NCBI GenBank assembly: GCA_040081205.1
Contig: JBEBHE010000223.1
Span: 1 to 8,084 of the forward strand
DNA length: 8,084 bases
From: UBA5216 sp040081205
GTDB lineage: Bacteria > Pseudomonadota > Gammaproteobacteria > Burkholderiales > SG8-41
Direction: 5' to 3'
Below are positions 7,086-8,084 of this stretch, piece after piece. Made by a program: the position numbers and the translations under genes. Within the stretch, counting starts at the first letter, position 1. The number at the start of each line of letters is the position of its first letter. A model generated the notes under the pieces. It saw nothing but the letters and a program-made list of their open reading frames with translations. It had not been told where the DNA came from and searched no databases.

Positions 7086-7090
7086 GGAGG
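7086..7090 (+). promoter_or_regulatory. Ribosome binding site that fixes the GST-like start
   Basis: GGAGG lies five bases before the ATG at 7096. It overlaps the region just after an alternative in-frame TTG at 7084, and so favours the ATG as the true start. Confidence 0.8.
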
Positions 7091-7095
7091 CTATC

Positions 7096-7701
7096 ATGCG
7101 TCTTTGGCATAACCCCGCATCTCCCTTCGCGCGCAAAGTGCGCATCGTCGCGCGTGAGGCTGGATTGTTACCGCGCATTGAAGAAATCGCCGTCATGGTG
7201 TCGCCGGTCAATCCGAATGCCGATCTTGCCGCGCGCAATCCGCTGGTGAAAATACCCGCGCTGCAAACGGATGACGGCAAGGTGCTCTACGACTCGTCGG
7301 TGATTTGCGAATACCTAGACAGCCTGAATAGCGGCGCACACGTGATTCCGTCGGATGCCGCGCGTTGGGATGCACTGCGATTGCAATCGCTGTGCGACGG
7401 CATACTCGACGCGGCGGTGCTGATTCGGTACGAAACGTTTGTGCGGCCGGAGCAATACCGCTGGACCGATTGGGTGAAGGGGCAATTCACTAAGATACAC
7501 AACGGGCTAGATGCACTGGCTGCGGAAGCGCCTGCGTGGGGAGAGCATTTCAACATCGGTCAGATCGGTGCGGCGTGCGTGCTGGGGTATCTGGATTTTC
7601 GGTTTGTGGATGAGAACTGGCGCGGGCCGCGTCCACATTTAGCGAAATGGTATGAGGGGGTGCGGTCGCGGGCTTCGGTTATGGCTACGATACCGGGGTA
7701 A
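7096..7701 (+). CDS. Glutathione S-transferase family protein
   Basis: This is a 201-residue protein of normal GST length. The N-terminal thioredoxin-like domain shows HNPASPFARKVRI (5-17), with Ser9 in the usual active-site position, NPLVKIPAL (48-56) with the conserved cis-Pro54, and LYDSSVICEYLD (64-75), in which the Asp-Ser pair normally contacts the glutathione gamma-glutamyl group. The C-terminal half (about 85-201) is consistent with the all-helical GST domain and ends in a SRASVMATIPG tail common in this subgroup. Such cytosolic proteins conjugate glutathione to electrophiles or act as reductases or isomerases; the substrate cannot be inferred. The ATG at 7096 is chosen over the upstream TTG because of a perfect GGAGG five bases ahead. 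A small Cys/His-rich gene follows 29 bases downstream and may be cotranscribed. Confidence 0.9.
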   Translation: MRLWHNPASPFARKVRIVAREAGLLPRIEEIAVMVSPVNPNADLAARNPLVKIPALQTDDGKVLYDSSVICEYLDSLNSGAHVIPSDAARWDALRLQSLCDGILDAAVLIRYETFVRPEQYRWTDWVKGQFTKIHNGLDALAAEAPAWGEHFNIGQIGAACVLGYLDFRFVDENWRGPRPHLAKWYEGVRSRASVMATIPG

Positions 7702-7730
7702 ATTAGCGACCCAATTGTTGGGAATTTATC

Positions 7731-8015
7731 ATGCCGCGCGACTTGATGACGCAATGCGGGCAGAAGAAGCAGTTCTTAGTTAGTGAAAAGCGCGAATGGA
7801 GATGGGTTCAAGTTTCGGTTTCCCGCGTTATAGGCACGGCATATGAAGGGTTACGCTGTATGCATTGTCACGGCGCGGTGCGGGTACACAAACAACAAGT
7901 GGACCACGGCCCCAAGGATCACGTTGAACATCGATCCCGTCAGGATTCAGAGCACTGCAAAGGCGGTATTTATTTCAAGCCTCCCCAACAGATTTCGTTA
8001 CGACCGGTCAAGTAG
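7731..8015 (+). CDS. Small Cys/His-rich protein of unknown function, possible zinc binder
   Basis: This is a 94-residue protein. Its second half carries LRCMHCHGAVRVHKQ (41-55), HGPKDHVEH (59-67) and DSEHCKGG (72-79). Cys43 and Cys46, His47, His53, His59, His64, His67, His75 and Cys76 could form one metal site, in a pattern that loosely recalls zinc-ribbon or HNH-like folds. The segment looks like a family of uncharacterised proteobacterial proteins I have seen only as hypothetical; I cannot name a function. The N-terminal half is basic with aromatic residues (EWRWVQ) and no signal peptide, so it is probably cytoplasmic. The ATG at 7731 has a modest TGGGAA ribosome site about eight bases upstream. 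It follows the GST-like gene by 29 bases on the same strand. Confidence 0.65.
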   Translation: MPRDLMTQCGQKKQFLVSEKREWRWVQVSVSRVIGTAYEGLRCMHCHGAVRVHKQQVDHGPKDHVEHRSRQDSEHCKGGIYFKPPQQISLRPVK

Positions 8016-8026
8016 GTTAGGGCTGT

Positions 8027-8049
8027 GGCGCGGGTAACGACACCGCGCC
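8027..8049 (+). terminator. Possible GC-rich hairpin after the Cys/His gene
   Basis: GGCGCGG (8027-8033) and CCGCGCC (8043-8049) form a perfect 7-bp stem with a 9-base loop, 11 bases after the stop codon at 8013-8015. There is no following T-tract, so an intrinsic terminator is uncertain. The remaining bases to the window end show no recognisable gene. Confidence 0.35.
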
Positions 8050-8084
8050 TGCCATTCGAAATCTGCGTGAACTACCGCTACTCG

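Noticed and set aside
6969..7280. Minus-strand frame containing FGLSLSKP-like peptide
   Set aside because: The peptide is a translation of the palindromic repeat at 7005-7055 and the rest is antisense to the GST-like gene.

Overview
The window looks like an ordinary chromosomal stretch of a proteobacterium, most likely a betaproteobacterium. This rests on moderately high GC, GTG starts, compact mixed-strand gene order, protein families common in that group, and a palindromic repeat (7005-7055) of a type I associate with proteobacterial genomes. The taxonomic call is inference from style, not from a marker gene. No rRNA, tRNA, CRISPR array, transposase, integrase or phage gene was seen.

Layout. 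3-1313 (+) is the C-terminal part of a flavoprotein of the fumarate reductase/succinate dehydrogenase/APS reductase superfamily, cut by the window start. It is followed after 16 bases by a two-cluster [4Fe-4S] ferredoxin (1330-1599, +), so the two probably form one redox module. Converging on them is a predicted lipoprotein with a six-bladed NHL-type propeller (1624-2730, -). Upstream of that on the same strand is a VOC/glyoxalase-like gene (2827-3315, -), complete except for one in-frame TAA at codon 41. A 245-base divergent intergenic region separates it from the central pair: a CbbQ/NirQ/NorQ-family MoxR AAA+ ATPase (3561-4409, +) and its large VWA-domain partner of the CbbO/NorD type (4444-6960, +). 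A strong 21-bp-arm palindrome follows. Then come a glutathione S-transferase-like gene (7096-7701, +) and a small Cys/His-rich protein of unknown function (7731-8015, +).

How the genes may work together. The flavoprotein and ferredoxin are likely electron-transfer partners. The AAA+ and VWA proteins should form a motor/adaptor machine that remodels or activates a specific target enzyme. In relatives the target is Rubisco (CbbQ/CbbO) or nitric oxide reductase (NorQ/NorD), but no such target gene lies in this window. The remaining genes (propeller lipoprotein, broken VOC gene, GST-like gene, Cys/His protein) have no obvious shared pathway.

The points most worth a second look are the target-less CbbQO-like pair with its unusual HxxGH-containing adaptor, the single nonsense codon in an otherwise intact VOC gene, and the conserved-looking Cys/His micro-protein. 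I saw no clear evidence of a wholly new system.
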